A DNA stretch of 64,000 bases, from the NCBI GenBank assembly GCA_021648145.1, contig JAKITI010000003.1, forward strand, positions 124,001 through 188,000. Reading direction: 5' to 3'. The notes under the pieces are model-generated. The model was not told where the DNA came from. It saw only the letters and a program-made list of their open reading frames with translations, and did not search any database. Origin of the DNA: Gammaproteobacteria bacterium. Lineage in GTDB: Bacteria > Pseudomonadota > Gammaproteobacteria > JAADGQ01. How positions within the stretch are numbered: position 1 is the stretch's first letter; the number at the start of each line of letters is the position of its first letter. The position numbers and the translations under genes were made by a program. Below, one piece after another: positions 17,265 to 28,152 of this stretch.

Positions 17265-19865
17265 CTAATCTTCGGATGATAAGTCAAAAGAGTTGTTGTA
17301 ATATTGCCCGCCGATATCGAGCCATTCGGAGATCAAGCGTCGCTCTGTGGGGGTAAGTAAATTTGAGTGATTAATACTGGGTGTATCAAAACGTTCGAAA
17401 AAAGAGCGTGCACCGTTAGCGGACATCACGGGGCTGGGTGCGCTAACAGTTGTCATGATTGGAATTGGATTACCGTCAGCATCCCGAATCAAGTCACCAT
17501 TTTCGTCTGTCTCAAAAAGAGTTTGATTGTTTTCATCCGTTTCTTGCACTATTAAATCTTGTAATACACCATCAATAACGACCTGTATATCATCGTTAAA
17601 AAACAGTTCTCGGTAAGTGGTAATGTGGGCCGCATTTTGGTCTGAAGGCTCAGAGGTAAACAGATCAAGGTCTGCCGCAGCGACAAGTGGGTTTCCGTTA
17701 TCGTCGGCAGGTGCGTGGCATAGGCTGCATGTGCTATCCGTTGTGCCTATGGTGCGTGGGGCACTCCATATTGGGTGAATATGCTGAACATAATTAATAA
17801 TTGTGCGGCATAAGTTATTCCAGCTCTTTAGGCATTGAGGTGTTGTCGGTGCGGGGGTTGATAAATCATCATAAAGGTAGCTGAAAGAGGGGTCAATGGC
17901 TCTAACGTTGGGGTCTGTCCAGCGATCTTCAAAAATAATATCCATGCTGGGATTGAGTGAATTGCAGTCTGTTTCACAGCTGATTCGAGCACGGGTTTGC
18001 GCCATGGTTTCGCCTGTGATTGCGACTAAGTCCACCTGAGTATTTGGAAACGGGATGTTATCTGTTGTTGCTCCACTATTAAGTGCAGTTATTGCTTCAG
18101 GGCGACCGTGAGGCTCAGCGCTTTCTGCATCATGGCAGCCATGGCACTCTAGTGTTTCACCGGGACGAACTTGCATCCAGTTGGGATGGCGGTCGCCAAT
18201 GCGTTGTCCATTTTCATCTAATATGCTTATGGTAAATGCGATATTTGCGGGTACTTTTATCATCACTGAACCATCCGGCTCGATCATATTGTAGCCTACG
18301 ATCTCTCTCATTTTTTGTCGATTGCTAATGCCGAAGGTTGATCCAGCCACTCCGTCAGGTGTCGGTGCGGCTTTGATAATGCGTAAAAAACGAGCAGGGC
18401 GGGCGTTTGCCTGGGTTTGAAGTGGGTCAGCTAATTCGGTGATGTTTTCTGCACTGCCACCCAGATTGTTGTAAGTGCCATCAAAGTCATAAACACTGCG
18501 GATATGCAGTACACCGATACCTTCTTCAATAAAGTTGGTATTGAGGTTCTTGCTGTCAGAGATAACTGTGGGTATTTCTCTGGGTTGCAGGGTGATGGCA
18601 TCGCTGATAATTTTTCCTTCTACGGGAGGGATGACAGGTAACATGGTGTCTTCATTTTTGTCAAAAATATAGATGCCGTAGAGTGGAAATGCGGCGCTAG
18701 CGTCTTCGTTATTGATGCTCTCTTCAGTGCAGGGAATGAGGCGATCATTTTCTTCCAATAAGCGACATTGTGACCAACTGATTAATATCCGTTCTGTTCC
18801 GTCCCAGAGTGGAAAGGCAGAGTGAAATTGACCGCCGATTGAAATAGAACCATCAATTAAAATCTGTTGTGAAGTGGCGGCTGTTTGTGTGGTACTGGAA
18901 GTCGCCATCGGTAAGGGTTGGTTGTAATCTGAAAAATTAGTAATGTCGATAAGAGTGAGATCACCGACCGGTTCATCGAATGGTTTGATTATTGTGAGTA
19001 ACTTTCCATCAGGCATGGGTTTGGGTCTTAGAAACTGAATGGTTGTTTCGTTGGTGCCTGTTTCGTGGCTGTTGGCACCATAAAGGAGTTGCAGGTTTGT
19101 GCCGTCTGGATTGATTTTGTAAAGATTGATTTCATTTTTGTTGCCCATATTATCCCAGCGACTAAAAATAATTTCTCCGCTATTAAGTACTGCCGGGTTT
19201 AAATCGTGACTTTGATTGAACGAAATTTGACGAATATTGCTGCCATCTGTATTGATGATATGCAGCAGAGAGGCTGGCTCATTACCGTCTTCATCCAGCC
19301 CAGAAAATTTTGGTTTGCCTTCATCAAGCAACATGGCTCCCGTTTGGCGCTGACGAGTTGAAGTAAATACAATGCGGCCATCGGGTAGGTAGTGTGGAGC
19401 CGTATCGTGGCCAAGTTCGGCGGTATTATCAGAATTGATGAGACGGCGTAGTTGATCACTTTGGATGTCGTACTCCCAGAGATTCCATGTATCGCTGTCT
19501 TGGTCTGAAAGGCGCATGGAAAACATTAATTTATTACCATCAAAAGAGACTGAAATATCTTTTACATCACCCTTTCCGTCAGTGATGCGTGAGGTGATAT
19601 TTTTCTCAGTAGCACTGGGTGAGGCGCGATGACGCAGGTAAAGATCACTGCCTTCACGGAAACTCAGGATTTCACGTTCATCATCGGCAATAAACAGACC
19701 CTCTTCATCAATGGGTATGGCTCGTTTAGTATAAGCAATGCCAAAGTCTTTGACGACGGGGTCGGGAGTCTGTTTGTCATCACCAATACAGCCTGTGAGT
19801 GCAGGTAGTGTAAACAGGAGGCTGATTAATATGATGTATGGTGTGTGTTTGCAATTGAAAAACAT
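17265..19865 (-). CDS. HzsA-like diheme lipoprotein with TolB-type propeller
   Basis: This 866-residue lipoprotein has lipobox LTGC with the lipidated Cys about residue 26. The N-terminal half has PD40/TolB-like propeller blades (LPDGRIVFTSTRQ, NSGEIIFSRWDN, DGSNIRQISF). The middle part resembles the HzsA-related middle domain, and two c-type heme motifs follow: CHGCH about residues 572-576 and CSLCH about 713-717. It must be matured by the cytochrome c system and anchored to a membrane facing the periplasm or surface. HzsA is the alpha subunit of hydrazine synthase, but HzsA-related proteins occur far outside anammox bacteria, so hydrazine synthesis must not be assumed. It is first in an operon with two barrel proteins. 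Confidence 0.82.
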   Translation of the reverse strand: MFFNCKHTPYIILISLLFTLPALTGCIGDDKQTPDPVVKDFGIAYTKRAIPIDEEGLFIADDEREILSFREGSDLYLRHRASPSATEKNITSRITDGKGDVKDISVSFDGNKLMFSMRLSDQDSDTWNLWEYDIQSDQLRRLINSDNTAELGHDTAPHYLPDGRIVFTSTRQRQTGAMLLDEGKPKFSGLDEDGNEPASLLHIINTDGSNIRQISFNQSHDLNPAVLNSGEIIFSRWDNMGNKNEINLYKINPDGTNLQLLYGANSHETGTNETTIQFLRPKPMPDGKLLTIIKPFDEPVGDLTLIDITNFSDYNQPLPMATSSTTQTAATSQQILIDGSISIGGQFHSAFPLWDGTERILISWSQCRLLEENDRLIPCTEESINNEDASAAFPLYGIYIFDKNEDTMLPVIPPVEGKIISDAITLQPREIPTVISDSKNLNTNFIEEGIGVLHIRSVYDFDGTYNNLGGSAENITELADPLQTQANARPARFLRIIKAAPTPDGVAGSTFGISNRQKMREIVGYNMIEPDGSVMIKVPANIAFTISILDENGQRIGDRHPNWMQVRPGETLECHGCHDAESAEPHGRPEAITALNSGATTDNIPFPNTQVDLVAITGETMAQTRARISCETDCNSLNPSMDIIFEDRWTDPNVRAIDPSFSYLYDDLSTPAPTTPQCLKSWNNLCRTIINYVQHIHPIWSAPRTIGTTDSTCSLCHAPADDNGNPLVAAADLDLFTSEPSDQNAAHITTYRELFFNDDIQVVIDGVLQDLIVQETDENNQTLFETDENGDLIRDADGNPIPIMTTVSAPSPVMSANGARSFFERFDTPSINHSNLLTPTERRLISEWLDIGGQYYNNSFDLSSED

Positions 19866-19982
19866 GCCGCGTTTCCTTATTGAACTGCTGCTAATCCTAC
19901 ACTTATGAGTAAATTCGTTTTGTGAAAGCGGTCACGAGTGATGCTTGCGACGATTAAATTGTTGGAAGTTTAACATGAGTGC

Positions 19983-20011
19983 TTGCTTTCGGTGCACGCC
20001 TTCAGTATCTT
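19983..20011 (+). promoter_or_regulatory. sigma-70 promoter for tRNA-Val
   Basis: TTGCTT (19983-19988) and TATCTT (20006-20011) are separated by exactly 17 bp. They are followed by a GCGC discriminator typical of stable-RNA promoters and lie about 15 bp before the mature tRNA start. Confidence 0.5.
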
Positions 20012-20026
20012 ATGCGCACATTTTGA

Positions 20027-20101
20027 AGGCGCGTAGCTCAGTGGTAGAGCACTACCTTGACATGGTAGTGGTCGGTGGTTCGATCCCACTCGCGCCTACC
20101 A
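20027..20101 (+). tRNA. tRNA-Val (anticodon GAC)
   Basis: This 75-nt cloverleaf includes an encoded CCA. The acceptor stem AGGCGCG pairs with CGCGCCT. The D arm contains GCTCAGTGGTAGAGC. The anticodon stem CTACC/GGTAG encloses the loop TTGACAT with anticodon GAC. The T arm GTGGTTCGATCCCAC is standard. It decodes GUC and GUU. It stands alone, 46 bp before thrS, and the two may share a transcript. Confidence 0.97.
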
Positions 20102-20147
20102 GATAATTCTGTTTTTTTATTTCACCAGTACATTTTTCAGAGCACTC

Positions 20148-22073
20148 ATGCCCGTTATAACGCTTCCCGATGGTAGTCAACGTTCCTTTCAGTCACCCGT
20201 TTCAGTATATGAAGTGGCTGCTGATATTGGGGCGGGTTTGGCAAAAGCAGCCATTGCTGGGCGTGTTGATGGTCAGCTTGCTGATGTCTCTTATGTGATT
20301 GAAACTGATGTTAGTTTAAGTCTTGTTACAGCAAGAGATGACGAAGGCCTGGAGATTATTCGTCATTCGACCGCACATTTGCTGGCTCAGGCAGTAAAAG
20401 AGCTTTATCCGGACGCGCAGGCGACCATCGGACCAGTGATTGAGGATGGCTTTTATTATGACTTTGCTTGTGAACAGCGCTGGACGTTGGATGATCTGGC
20501 AGTCATCGAAAAGAAAATGGCTGAGCTGGCTAAGCGTGGCGATGAAGTCAGTCGCTCTGTGTTATCCCGCAACGATGCACTCGAATTTTTTCGAGCGCGA
20601 GGTGAAGCGTATAAAGCACAAATCATTGAAGAGATTCCTGAAAACGAAGAGCTTTCTCTGTACCGCCAAGGTGATTTTATTGATCTATGTCGTGGCTCTC
20701 ATGTGCCTAACACTAATTACCTGAAACATTTTAAATTAATGAAGTTGGCAGGGTCATATTGGCGCGGTGACTCGGATAACGAGATGTTGCAGCGTATCTA
20801 CGGCACCGCCTGGGCCAATAAAAAAGAGCTTAAAGCCTATCTGCGCCGCCTGGAAGAGGCGGAAAAACGCGATCATCGTCGCATAGCGAAGAAGCAAGAT
20901 CTGTTTCATACGCAAGAAGAAGCGCCAGGAATGGTTTTTTGGCATCCGAATGGGTGGGCGATTTACCAGGAAGTTGAGCAATATATTCGCCGCGTATTGA
21001 ATGAAAACAACTATCAGGAAGTGCGAACACCACAACTTGTTGATCGTACTTTATGGGAAAAGTCAGGTCACTGGGATAAGTTTGGTGACATGATTTTTAC
21101 GACACACTCTGAAAATCGTGACTACGCAGTTAAGCCCATGAATTGTCCGTGCCATGTGCAGATTTTTAATCAAGGATTAAAGAGCTACCGTGATTTGCCG
21201 TTGCGTATGGCTGAGTTTGGTTCATGTCACCGTAATGAGCCGTCAGGCACTTTACATGGTTTGATGCGTGTACGTAATTTTGTGCAGGATGATGCACATA
21301 TTTTCTGCACTGAAAGTCAGATTCAAGATGAAGTCTCGACATTTATTGATTTGCTGTTTGATGTGTACGCTGATTTTGGTTTTAACGATATTATTATCAA
21401 GCTCTCTACACGCCCTGAAAAGCGTGTTGGCTCTGATGAAGTGTGGGATAAAGCTGAAAAAGCACTAGAGCAAGCCTTGGAAAATAAGCAGTTGCCTTGG
21501 GGTTTGCAGCTAGGTGAAGGTGCATTTTATGGGCCAAAAATTGAATTTTCGTTAAAAGACTGTCTTGGTCGTGTGTGGCAATGTGGTACGATTCAGGTCG
21601 ATTTTTCGATGCCAGGTCGTTTAGATGCAACTTATGTTGCTGAAGATGGCAGCAAACAAGTGCCTGTGATGTTGCATCGGGCAATACTGGGTTCGTTAGA
21701 GCGCTTTATTGGTATTTTGATTGAAGAGTCAGCAGGGTCGCTGCCTACATGGCTTTCACCGACGCAAGTTGTGGTAATAAATATTGCTGATCGGCACTCA
21801 GAATATGCCTCTGAAATTGAAGGTTTTTTGCAAAATCAGGGCTTCAGAGTAAAATCAGACTTGAGAAATGAGAAGATCGGATTTAAAATCCGCGAGCACA
21901 CGATGAAAAGAGTGCCTTATCTTCTGGTTGTGGGTGATCAGGAGATGGAAAATAAAACTGTGGCTGTGCGTACGCGTCAAGGAGTGGATTTGGGTAGTAT
22001 GTCCTTGGTGCAATTGGGTGAACACCTGAATGCTGATGTCGCAAATTATAGTCGAATTGCTTTAGAGGAATAA
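20148..22073 (+). CDS. thrS: threonyl-tRNA synthetase
   Basis: This class II synthetase charges tRNA-Thr in the cytoplasm. At 641 residues it is full length. In order it has the TGS domain (residues 1-60), the editing domain with the [14 protein letters not shown] zinc-type motif, the catalytic core with MNCPCH and [15 protein letters not shown], and the C-terminal anticodon-binding domain. The start ATG at 20148 begins the conserved [10 protein letters not shown]. No operator stem like that of E. coli thrS is obvious in the short leader. It heads the thrS-infC-rpmI-rplT cluster, with infC starting five bases after its stop. Confidence 0.98.
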   Translation: MPVITLPDGSQRSFQSPVSVYEVAADIGAGLAKAAIAGRVDGQLADVSYVIETDVSLSLVTARDDEGLEIIRHSTAHLLAQAVKELYPDAQATIGPVIEDGFYYDFACEQRWTLDDLAVIEKKMAELAKRGDEVSRSVLSRNDALEFFRARGEAYKAQIIEEIPENEELSLYRQGDFIDLCRGSHVPNTNYLKHFKLMKLAGSYWRGDSDNEMLQRIYGTAWANKKELKAYLRRLEEAEKRDHRRIAKKQDLFHTQEEAPGMVFWHPNGWAIYQEVEQYIRRVLNENNYQEVRTPQLVDRTLWEKSGHWDKFGDMIFTTHSENRDYAVKPMNCPCHVQIFNQGLKSYRDLPLRMAEFGSCHRNEPSGTLHGLMRVRNFVQDDAHIFCTESQIQDEVSTFIDLLFDVYADFGFNDIIIKLSTRPEKRVGSDEVWDKAEKALEQALENKQLPWGLQLGEGAFYGPKIEFSLKDCLGRVWQCGTIQVDFSMPGRLDATYVAEDGSKQVPVMLHRAILGSLERFIGILIEESAGSLPTWLSPTQVVVINIADRHSEYASEIEGFLQNQGFRVKSDLRNEKIGFKIREHTMKRVPYLLVVGDQEMENKTVAVRTRQGVDLGSMSLVQLGEHLNADVANYSRIALEE

Positions 22074-22077
22074 TAGA

Positions 22078-22596
22078 ATCGCTGCTGAAAAAAGGCTCCG
22101 CCTGAATAATGACATAAGGGTTCCATCGGTTCGTCTCATTGATGGCGAAGGCAACCAAGCCGGTGTTGTAAGTATTGATGAGGCTAAGCAAGCTGCTGAA
22201 GATGCTAAAATGGATTTGGTGGAGATCTCGCCTCAGGCTGATCCACCTGTATGTCGGATTATGGACTATGGGAAATTCTTGTTTGAAGAGAACAAGAAAA
22301 AACATGCGGCGAGAAAAAAACAGAAACAAGTTCAAGTCAAGGAAGTAAAGTTTCGTCCAGGGACGGAATCAGCGGACTACCAGGTAAAACTTCGCAACCT
22401 GACCCGCTTTGTGGATGGAGGAGATCGCGTCAAGGTGACCTTACGGTTCCGTGGGCGTGAAATGCTCCATCAACAGCTAGGCCGTGATCTGCTTAAGCGG
22501 ATCGAAGGTGATTTGGCTGATATTGCCACTGTCGAACAATTTCCTCGTATGGAAGGACGGCAGATGGTGATGTTAATGGCACCTAGAAAGAAGTAG
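22078..22596 (+). CDS. infC: translation initiation factor IF-3 (ATC start)
   Basis: IF-3 binds the 30S subunit and checks start codons. From the ATC at 22078-22080 the product has 172 residues, beginning [20 protein letters not shown], the correct IF-3 N terminus. No ATG, GTG or TTG is available at this position, while AGAGGA lies eight bases upstream, exactly right. The first ATG (22210) would remove the first 44 residues of the N-domain. Later marks are [19 protein letters not shown], the Lys-rich linker and the C-domain FRGREM. Non-canonical AUU-type starts in infC are the known basis of autoregulation, since IF-3 rejects them when abundant. ATC is a rarer member of that class. Confidence 0.95.
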   Translation: MAAEKRLRLNNDIRVPSVRLIDGEGNQAGVVSIDEAKQAAEDAKMDLVEISPQADPPVCRIMDYGKFLFEENKKKHAARKKQKQVQVKEVKFRPGTESADYQVKLRNLTRFVDGGDRVKVTLRFRGREMLHQQLGRDLLKRIEGDLADIATVEQFPRMEGRQMVMLMAPRKK

Positions 22597-22605
22597 TGAA
22601 GTTTG

Positions 22606-22640
22606 TCTTGAATTTTTCAAGATAATTATTTTTTAATTTT
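22606..22640 (+). terminator. weak hairpin with U-rich tail between infC and rpmI
   Basis: TCTTGAA and TTCAAGA form a 7-bp stem with a TTT loop, followed by an AT-rich tail with a run of six T. The stem is AT-rich, so it is likely a partial terminator or part of the L20-responsive leader that this operon carries in many bacteria. Confidence 0.4.
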
Positions 22641-22665
22641 AACGTTAACGAATGCGGAGTTAACA

Positions 22666-22863
22666 ATGCCAAAGATAAAAACGAACAGCGGGGCGGCTAA
22701 ACGCTTCAAGCGCACAGCGTCTGGTGGGTTCAAATGTAAACAGTCTCATCTCAGACATATTCTGACTAAAAAAAGCACTAAGCGTAAGCGTCAGCTGCGT
22801 AAGGGTGAACAGGTCGCAGCATGTGATGTGCCAGCGGTACGTCAAATGCTGAATATCAGATAA
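22666..22863 (+). CDS. rpmI: 50S ribosomal protein L35
   Basis: This 65-residue, strongly basic protein has the standard start [20 protein letters not shown] and end [11 protein letters not shown]. It is part of the large ribosomal subunit. It sits between infC and rplT as in most gammaproteobacteria, and translation is usually controlled by free L20 binding to the leader. The ATG follows GCGGAG by seven bases. A TAACGTTAAC motif lies 16 bases upstream of the start. Confidence 0.98.
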   Translation: MPKIKTNSGAAKRFKRTASGGFKCKQSHLRHILTKKSTKRKRQLRKGEQVAACDVPAVRQMLNIR

Positions 22864-22882
22864 TTGTTGAGGGGAGAATAAA

Positions 22883-23239
22883 ATGCCAAGAGTAAAAAGA
22901 GGTGTAACCGCAAGAGCTAAGCACAAAAAGGTTATAGCTCAAGCAAAAGGTTATCGTGGTCGTCGTAAAAATGTATATCGTGTTGCTACGCAGGCTGTCA
23001 CTAAAGCGGGTCAATATGCGTATCGTGACCGTCGTCAGAAAAAACGTACGTTCCGAGCGCTGTGGATTGCTCGAATTAATGCGGCCGCTCGTGAATGTGG
23101 AATCTCTTACAGTCTTTTGATCAATGGCTTGAAAAAAGCTGAGATCGAGATTGATCGTAAGGTTTTGTCCGATATTGCGATTCATGACAAAGCGGCTTTT
23201 GCAGCCATTGCAGAAAAGGCTAAAGCAAGCTTAGCGTGA
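22883..23239 (+). CDS. rplT: 50S ribosomal protein L20
   Basis: This 118-residue protein has the conserved [17 protein letters not shown] start, the [12 protein letters not shown] rRNA-binding segment and the [18 protein letters not shown] core. L20 is an early assembly protein of the 50S subunit and in many bacteria also represses rpmI-rplT translation. It is 19 bases after rpmI with a GAGGGGAG site. An intrinsic terminator follows, so the ribosomal part of the cluster can end here. Confidence 0.98.
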   Translation: MPRVKRGVTARAKHKKVIAQAKGYRGRRKNVYRVATQAVTKAGQYAYRDRRQKKRTFRALWIARINAAARECGISYSLLINGLKKAEIEIDRKVLSDIAIHDKAAFAAIAEKAKASLA

Positions 23240-23277
23240 TTTTTTAATTATCCTAAGTTGTTCTGGTTTAATTGAAG

Positions 23278-23303
23278 GGGAGGCTGTTTAGCTTCCCTTT
23301 TTT
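23278..23303 (+). terminator. intrinsic terminator after rplT, upstream of pheS
   Basis: GGGAGGCT and AGCTTCCC form an 8-bp stem (one G-U pair) around a GTTT loop, followed directly by six T. It separates rplT from pheS. In E. coli the pheST leader has an attenuator at this place, but I see no Phe-rich leader peptide here. Confidence 0.85.
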
Positions 23304-23324
23304 GGTTACTCCATATTTTTATAA

Positions 23325-24374
<1,050 letters not shown>

Positions 24375-24426
24375 TTTTGATCGTTTTATAAAACCTTCTA
24401 ACGTTAACAATAGATAGATCATAAAT

Positions 24427-26808
24427 ATGAAATTTAGTGAACAATGGCTTCGTGAATGGGTTAATCCATCAATATCGACATCAGAGCTTGCTGAGCAACT
24501 GACGATGGCAGGTCTGGAGGTTGATGCAATTGAGCCTGTCGCACCCTCTTTAGAGCACGTGGTGGTGGGTGAAATTGTGGCGGTCAGTGCACATCCTGAT
24601 GCAGAGCGATTGCAAGTTTGCAGTGTAAATGTTGGTGAATCAGAGCAGCTCACTATCGTTTGTGGTGCGGCTAATGTTGCTGTTGGAATGCGCGTGCCAA
24701 CGGCCAAAGTAGGCGCTGTACTCGTCGGTGGTATGAAAATAAAACGTGCCAAGTTGCGTGGTGTTAAGTCATTTGGAATGCTTTGCTCCGTTGCTGAATT
24801 AGGTTTGGCGATCAGTGCTGAGGGTTTGATGGCACTTCCTGATGATGCGCCTGTTGGCAAGCTGATGTTTGATTATTTGAAACTGGATGATTTCAGTATT
24901 GAGGTTGGGTTAACACCCAATCGGGGTGATTGCTTGAGCATTATGGGAATTGCACGGGAGGTTGCGGCAATAAATCAAAGTGAAATGGCTCATTCATCTG
25001 TAACCTCTGTTCCTTCTGTTATCAAGGACATAGTTGCTGTTGAAGTTTGTGAGCCGTCTGCTTGCCCACGTTATGTTGGAAGAGTTATTAAGGGTGTTGA
25101 TGTTTCGGTGCAGACACCATTATGGATGCAAGAGCGTTTACGGCGCTGTGGTTTGCGCAGTATTAGCCCTGTTGTCGATGTTACAAACTACGTGATGCTT
25201 GAGTTGGGGCAGCCGATGCATGCTTTTGATCTGGAGAAGGTTGAAGGTGGTGTTCAGGTTCGTTATGCCAATGTTGATGAAAAGGTGACCTTGCTTGATG
25301 GTAAAGAAGTTACGCTGAAAAAAGAGACATTGGTGATTGCTGATCAACGCGGTGCTCAAGCGATTGCTGGCGTGATGGGAGGCGAGGCTTCATCAGTGAC
25401 AAATAGTACAGCAGCACTATTTCTTGAAAGTGCTTTTTTCTCACCAGATACAATGGCAGGTCAGGCACGGCAATATGGCTTGCATACAGATTCATCTCAC
25501 CGTTTTGAGCGCGGTGTCGATTTTTCATTAGCAAGTCAGGCAATGGAGCGTGCTACTCAATTGTTGCTGAATATTGTGGGCGGCTCTGCTGGGCCAGTGA
25601 CAGAGGTGGTCAATAATGAAAAACTACCTGATAGAGCGCCTGTTGAATTGAGACAGTCAAGAATCAAACGCTTGCTGGGTGTTGAAATTCCATCTAAAAA
25701 AATATCTGAAAGCCTGTCATTTTTGGGAATGGCAATTAATTCCAACTCCGGTTCATGGCAAGTGACTCCGCCATCATACCGTTTTGATATCACTATTGAG
25801 GCTGACTTAATCGAAGAAGTGGCGCGGATGCATGGTTATAATCAACTGGTTGGAACGTCAGTGGTTGGGCGGTTGAAAATAGAAAATGAAAAAAAAGATT
25901 CGTCGGTGACTAAAAAAATAGGCCAACTGCTGGTGAACCGAGGTTATCAGGAGGCTATTACGTTTAGCTTTGTTGATCCTGCTTTGCAAAAACTAGTAGA
26001 GCCAGAAATTACTCCTGTTAAATTACTCAATCCAATCTCCGCTGATATGTCAGAAATGCGTACCAGTTTGTGGTCTGGGCTATTGCAAGCACTGCTTTAT
26101 AATCAAAATCGACAGCAAGATCGCGTTCGTTTTTTTGAAAGCGGCCTAAAGTTTCATGCCTCAGGTGATGAAATAAAGGATAAGAAGGTCATTGCGGGTG
26201 TTTTGCAGGGCGATGTTTACCCAGAGCAGTGGAGCAAAATACCAAAGAAACTTGACTTTTTTGATGTTAAAAATGATGTTGAAGCATTGCTTGGCTTGAC
26301 AGGTAAAGCGGGTTGCTTTCATTTCCGTGAAGGGCAGCACTCTGCTTTGCACCCAGGGCAAACAGCAGCTATTGAGAATGTAGACGGCCAGGTGATTGGT
26401 TGGTGTGGAGTGATTCATCCTGCGTTGGCAGTAAAAATAGGTGTGCCAACAACTGTCTGTCTGTTTGAGCTGCAGCTTGATGAATTGAATCAAGTAAATT
26501 TGCCTTGCTTTCACGAATGGTCTAAATTCCCTTATATAAGAAGGGATATTGCTTTGGTCGTAGATGAGAGTGTATCTATGCAGGCTATTCGAGATGTTGT
26601 AGAGCTCTCAGTAGGTGAGCGACTGCAAAGCATGCAACTGTTTGATGTTTACCGAGGTGCCGGTATTGCAGATGGACAAAAAAGCCTGGCATTAGGTTTG
26701 CTTTTACAAGATAATTCGCGCACATTGAAAGATCATGAAGTGAGTGCGCAAATGGATGAGCTTTTAACTAAGCTTGAAAATAAGGTCGGTGCAACACTGA
26801 GGAACTGA
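24427..26808 (+). CDS. pheT: phenylalanyl-tRNA synthetase beta subunit
   Basis: This 793-residue subunit carries tRNA recognition and editing. In order it has an N-terminal domain starting [17 protein letters not shown], the EMAP-II-like tRNA-binding domain (about 40-150), the B3/B4 editing domain ([22 protein letters not shown]), the B5 domain, a degenerate class II core and the C-terminal FDXACB domain ([14 protein letters not shown]). It is complete and typical. The start has no strong ribosome site but matches the family; a TAACGTTAAC motif lies 18 bases upstream of it. Confidence 0.97.
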   Translation: MKFSEQWLREWVNPSISTSELAEQLTMAGLEVDAIEPVAPSLEHVVVGEIVAVSAHPDAERLQVCSVNVGESEQLTIVCGAANVAVGMRVPTAKVGAVLVGGMKIKRAKLRGVKSFGMLCSVAELGLAISAEGLMALPDDAPVGKLMFDYLKLDDFSIEVGLTPNRGDCLSIMGIAREVAAINQSEMAHSSVTSVPSVIKDIVAVEVCEPSACPRYVGRVIKGVDVSVQTPLWMQERLRRCGLRSISPVVDVTNYVMLELGQPMHAFDLEKVEGGVQVRYANVDEKVTLLDGKEVTLKKETLVIADQRGAQAIAGVMGGEASSVTNSTAALFLESAFFSPDTMAGQARQYGLHTDSSHRFERGVDFSLASQAMERATQLLLNIVGGSAGPVTEVVNNEKLPDRAPVELRQSRIKRLLGVEIPSKKISESLSFLGMAINSNSGSWQVTPPSYRFDITIEADLIEEVARMHGYNQLVGTSVVGRLKIENEKKDSSVTKKIGQLLVNRGYQEAITFSFVDPALQKLVEPEITPVKLLNPISADMSEMRTSLWSGLLQALLYNQNRQQDRVRFFESGLKFHASGDEIKDKKVIAGVLQGDVYPEQWSKIPKKLDFFDVKNDVEALLGLTGKAGCFHFREGQHSALHPGQTAAIENVDGQVIGWCGVIHPALAVKIGVPTTVCLFELQLDELNQVNLPCFHEWSKFPYIRRDIALVVDESVSMQAIRDVVELSVGERLQSMQLFDVYRGAGIADGQKSLALGLLLQDNSRTLKDHEVSAQMDELLTKLENKVGATLRN

Positions 26809-26810
26809 AT

Positions 26811-27107
26811 ATGACTTTAACTAAAGCTGATATGGCTGACAGGCTCTTTGATGACATAGGTCTGAATAAACGTGAATCGAAAGAGTTGGTCGAGGCTTTT
26901 TTTGATGAAGTGAGAGCAACGCTGGAACGTGGTGAAATTGTAAAACTATCTGGTTTTGGTAATTTTAATTTACGGGATAAAAAACAGCGCCCAGGTCGTA
27001 ACCCTAAAACAGGAGAAGAGATTCCTATTTCTGCTCGGCGGGTTGTGACATTTCATGCGGGGCAAAAATTAAAATCACGTGTGGAGCTCTATATAGGTGA
27101 TGGCTGA
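26811..27107 (+). CDS. ihfA: integration host factor alpha subunit
   Basis: This 98-residue HU-family DNA-bending protein has the beta-arm sequence [15 protein letters not shown] containing the intercalating Pro, followed by [13 protein letters not shown]. It forms the IHF heterodimer with IhfB (encoded elsewhere) and bends DNA at specific sites in transcription, recombination and replication. It starts two bases after pheT and overlaps the MerR-like gene by eight bases, the order pheS-pheT-ihfA-merR common to gammaproteobacteria. Confidence 0.97.
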   Translation: MTLTKADMADRLFDDIGLNKRESKELVEAFFDEVRATLERGEIVKLSGFGNFNLRDKKQRPGRNPKTGEEIPISARRVVTFHAGQKLKSRVELYIGDG

Positions 27108-27453
27108 TTCTTCTGCTGATAAATTACCCATCATACCCAGTAAGCGTTACTTTACAATTGGTGAAGTGAGCCGTTTATGTGACGTAAAACCACATGTTTT
27201 ACGTTATTGGGAGCAGGAATTTTTTCAATTAAAGCCAATGAAGCGCCAAGGAAATCGGCGCTACTACCAACGTCATGATGTGATGTTGGTTCGTCAAATA
27301 CGTAGCCTATTATATGAGAACGGTTTTACCATTGATGGCGCACGTCAACGTCTGAAAGGCGATGAGGTTAAAGGGGATAGTGAGCGCAGCCATCAAATAG
27401 TGTGCCAGGTTCGCAAAGAACTTGAAGAATGTTTATCTATTCTTGATTCATAA
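27100..27453 (+). CDS. MerR-family transcriptional regulator
   Basis: This 117-residue protein has a winged-helix MerR DNA-binding domain: [25 protein letters not shown], then [22 protein letters not shown]. Only a short C-terminal tail follows, so there is no effector domain or metal-binding Cys. It is the standard small MerR protein found after ihfA in gammaproteobacteria; its targets are not well known. The ATG at 27100 overlaps the ihfA end; a GTG three bases earlier is possible. The tRNA-Pro that often follows in relatives is absent. Confidence 0.92.
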   Translation: MADSSADKLPIIPSKRYFTIGEVSRLCDVKPHVLRYWEQEFFQLKPMKRQGNRRYYQRHDVMLVRQIRSLLYENGFTIDGARQRLKGDEVKGDSERSHQIVCQVRKELEECLSILDS

Positions 27454-27550
27454 ACGGCTGAAAAATAGCTATCTTTTTCCAATTTTGTTAAGTTTGTCGT
27501 GCTGTTCTTTTTAATTCAAATTGCTTTGTAGTTTGAAGAAGAGTTTTTAT

Positions 27551-28138
27551 ATGAAAATAAAGTACGGGAGTATGCGTAAAGTGAAGTTTTGCATTATCGC
27601 CATTGGAATTATGATGGGGTTGTTTAGCCCATGGGTTTCCGCACAAAAAAGCTCGCCTGGCTACCTTGTTGGCCCAGAGGATGTTCTGGAGATTTCGGTG
27701 TGGCGTGAAGAGTCATTGCAAAGGGAGGTGCTAGTTCGTCCTGATGGTCGTATCTCTTTCCCTCTTGTGGGGGACTTGAAAGTGGCAGGAAGTACGCCAG
27801 CTGAAATACAGGCTAAATTATCTAAAAGCCTGAAAAAATTCATTCCTGACCCTGTTGTTACTGTCGTGATCACTAAGGTTGGGGGTTATAAAATATATAT
27901 TATTGGCCAAGTGCAAAAATCAGGGCAATATGCGGTCGGGCGCTATCTTGATGTGGTTCAAGCATTAGCACTTGCGGGGGGGTTAACCCCTTATGCCGCT
28001 GAAAGTAAAATTAAAATTTTTCGCAGGGAAAATGGGGTTCAAAAAATCATCCCGTTTAGGTATGACAATATTAAAAAGGGCAAAGGTCTGAAGCAAAACA
28101 TCATCTTGAAAAGTGATGATTTGATTATTGTACCTTGA
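27551..28138 (+). CDS. polysaccharide export protein, Wza-like (XrtA-type locus)
   Basis: This roughly 195-residue periplasmic protein has a signal peptide ending VSA. The Poly_export domain (GYLVGPEDVLEISVW to DPVVTVVITKV) and one SLBB domain (YKIYIIGQVQKSGQY to LIIVP) match the short exporters of XrtA/PEP-CTERM loci. It has no lipobox Cys and lacks the C-terminal outer-membrane helix of Wza, so it cannot form the full outer-membrane channel alone; the barrel protein encoded next may supply that part. I use the ATG at 27551. An ATG at 27572 is also possible, and a TTG at 27521 is unlikely. Confidence 0.9.
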   Translation: MKIKYGSMRKVKFCIIAIGIMMGLFSPWVSAQKSSPGYLVGPEDVLEISVWREESLQREVLVRPDGRISFPLVGDLKVAGSTPAEIQAKLSKSLKKFIPDPVVTVVITKVGGYKIYIIGQVQKSGQYAVGRYLDVVQALALAGGLTPYAAESKIKIFRRENGVQKIIPFRYDNIKKGKGLKQNIILKSDDLIIVP

Positions 28139-28152
28139 TACTATTGAACTTA

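Noticed and set aside
17265-19865. Hydrazine synthase and an anammox metabolism
   Set aside because: HzsA-like proteins are widespread outside anammox bacteria and no HzsB, HzsC or hydrazine dehydrogenase genes are present.
27521-27550. TTG start for the Wza-like protein
   Set aside because: No ribosome site, and it adds residues before a normal signal peptide; the ATG at 27551 is preferred.
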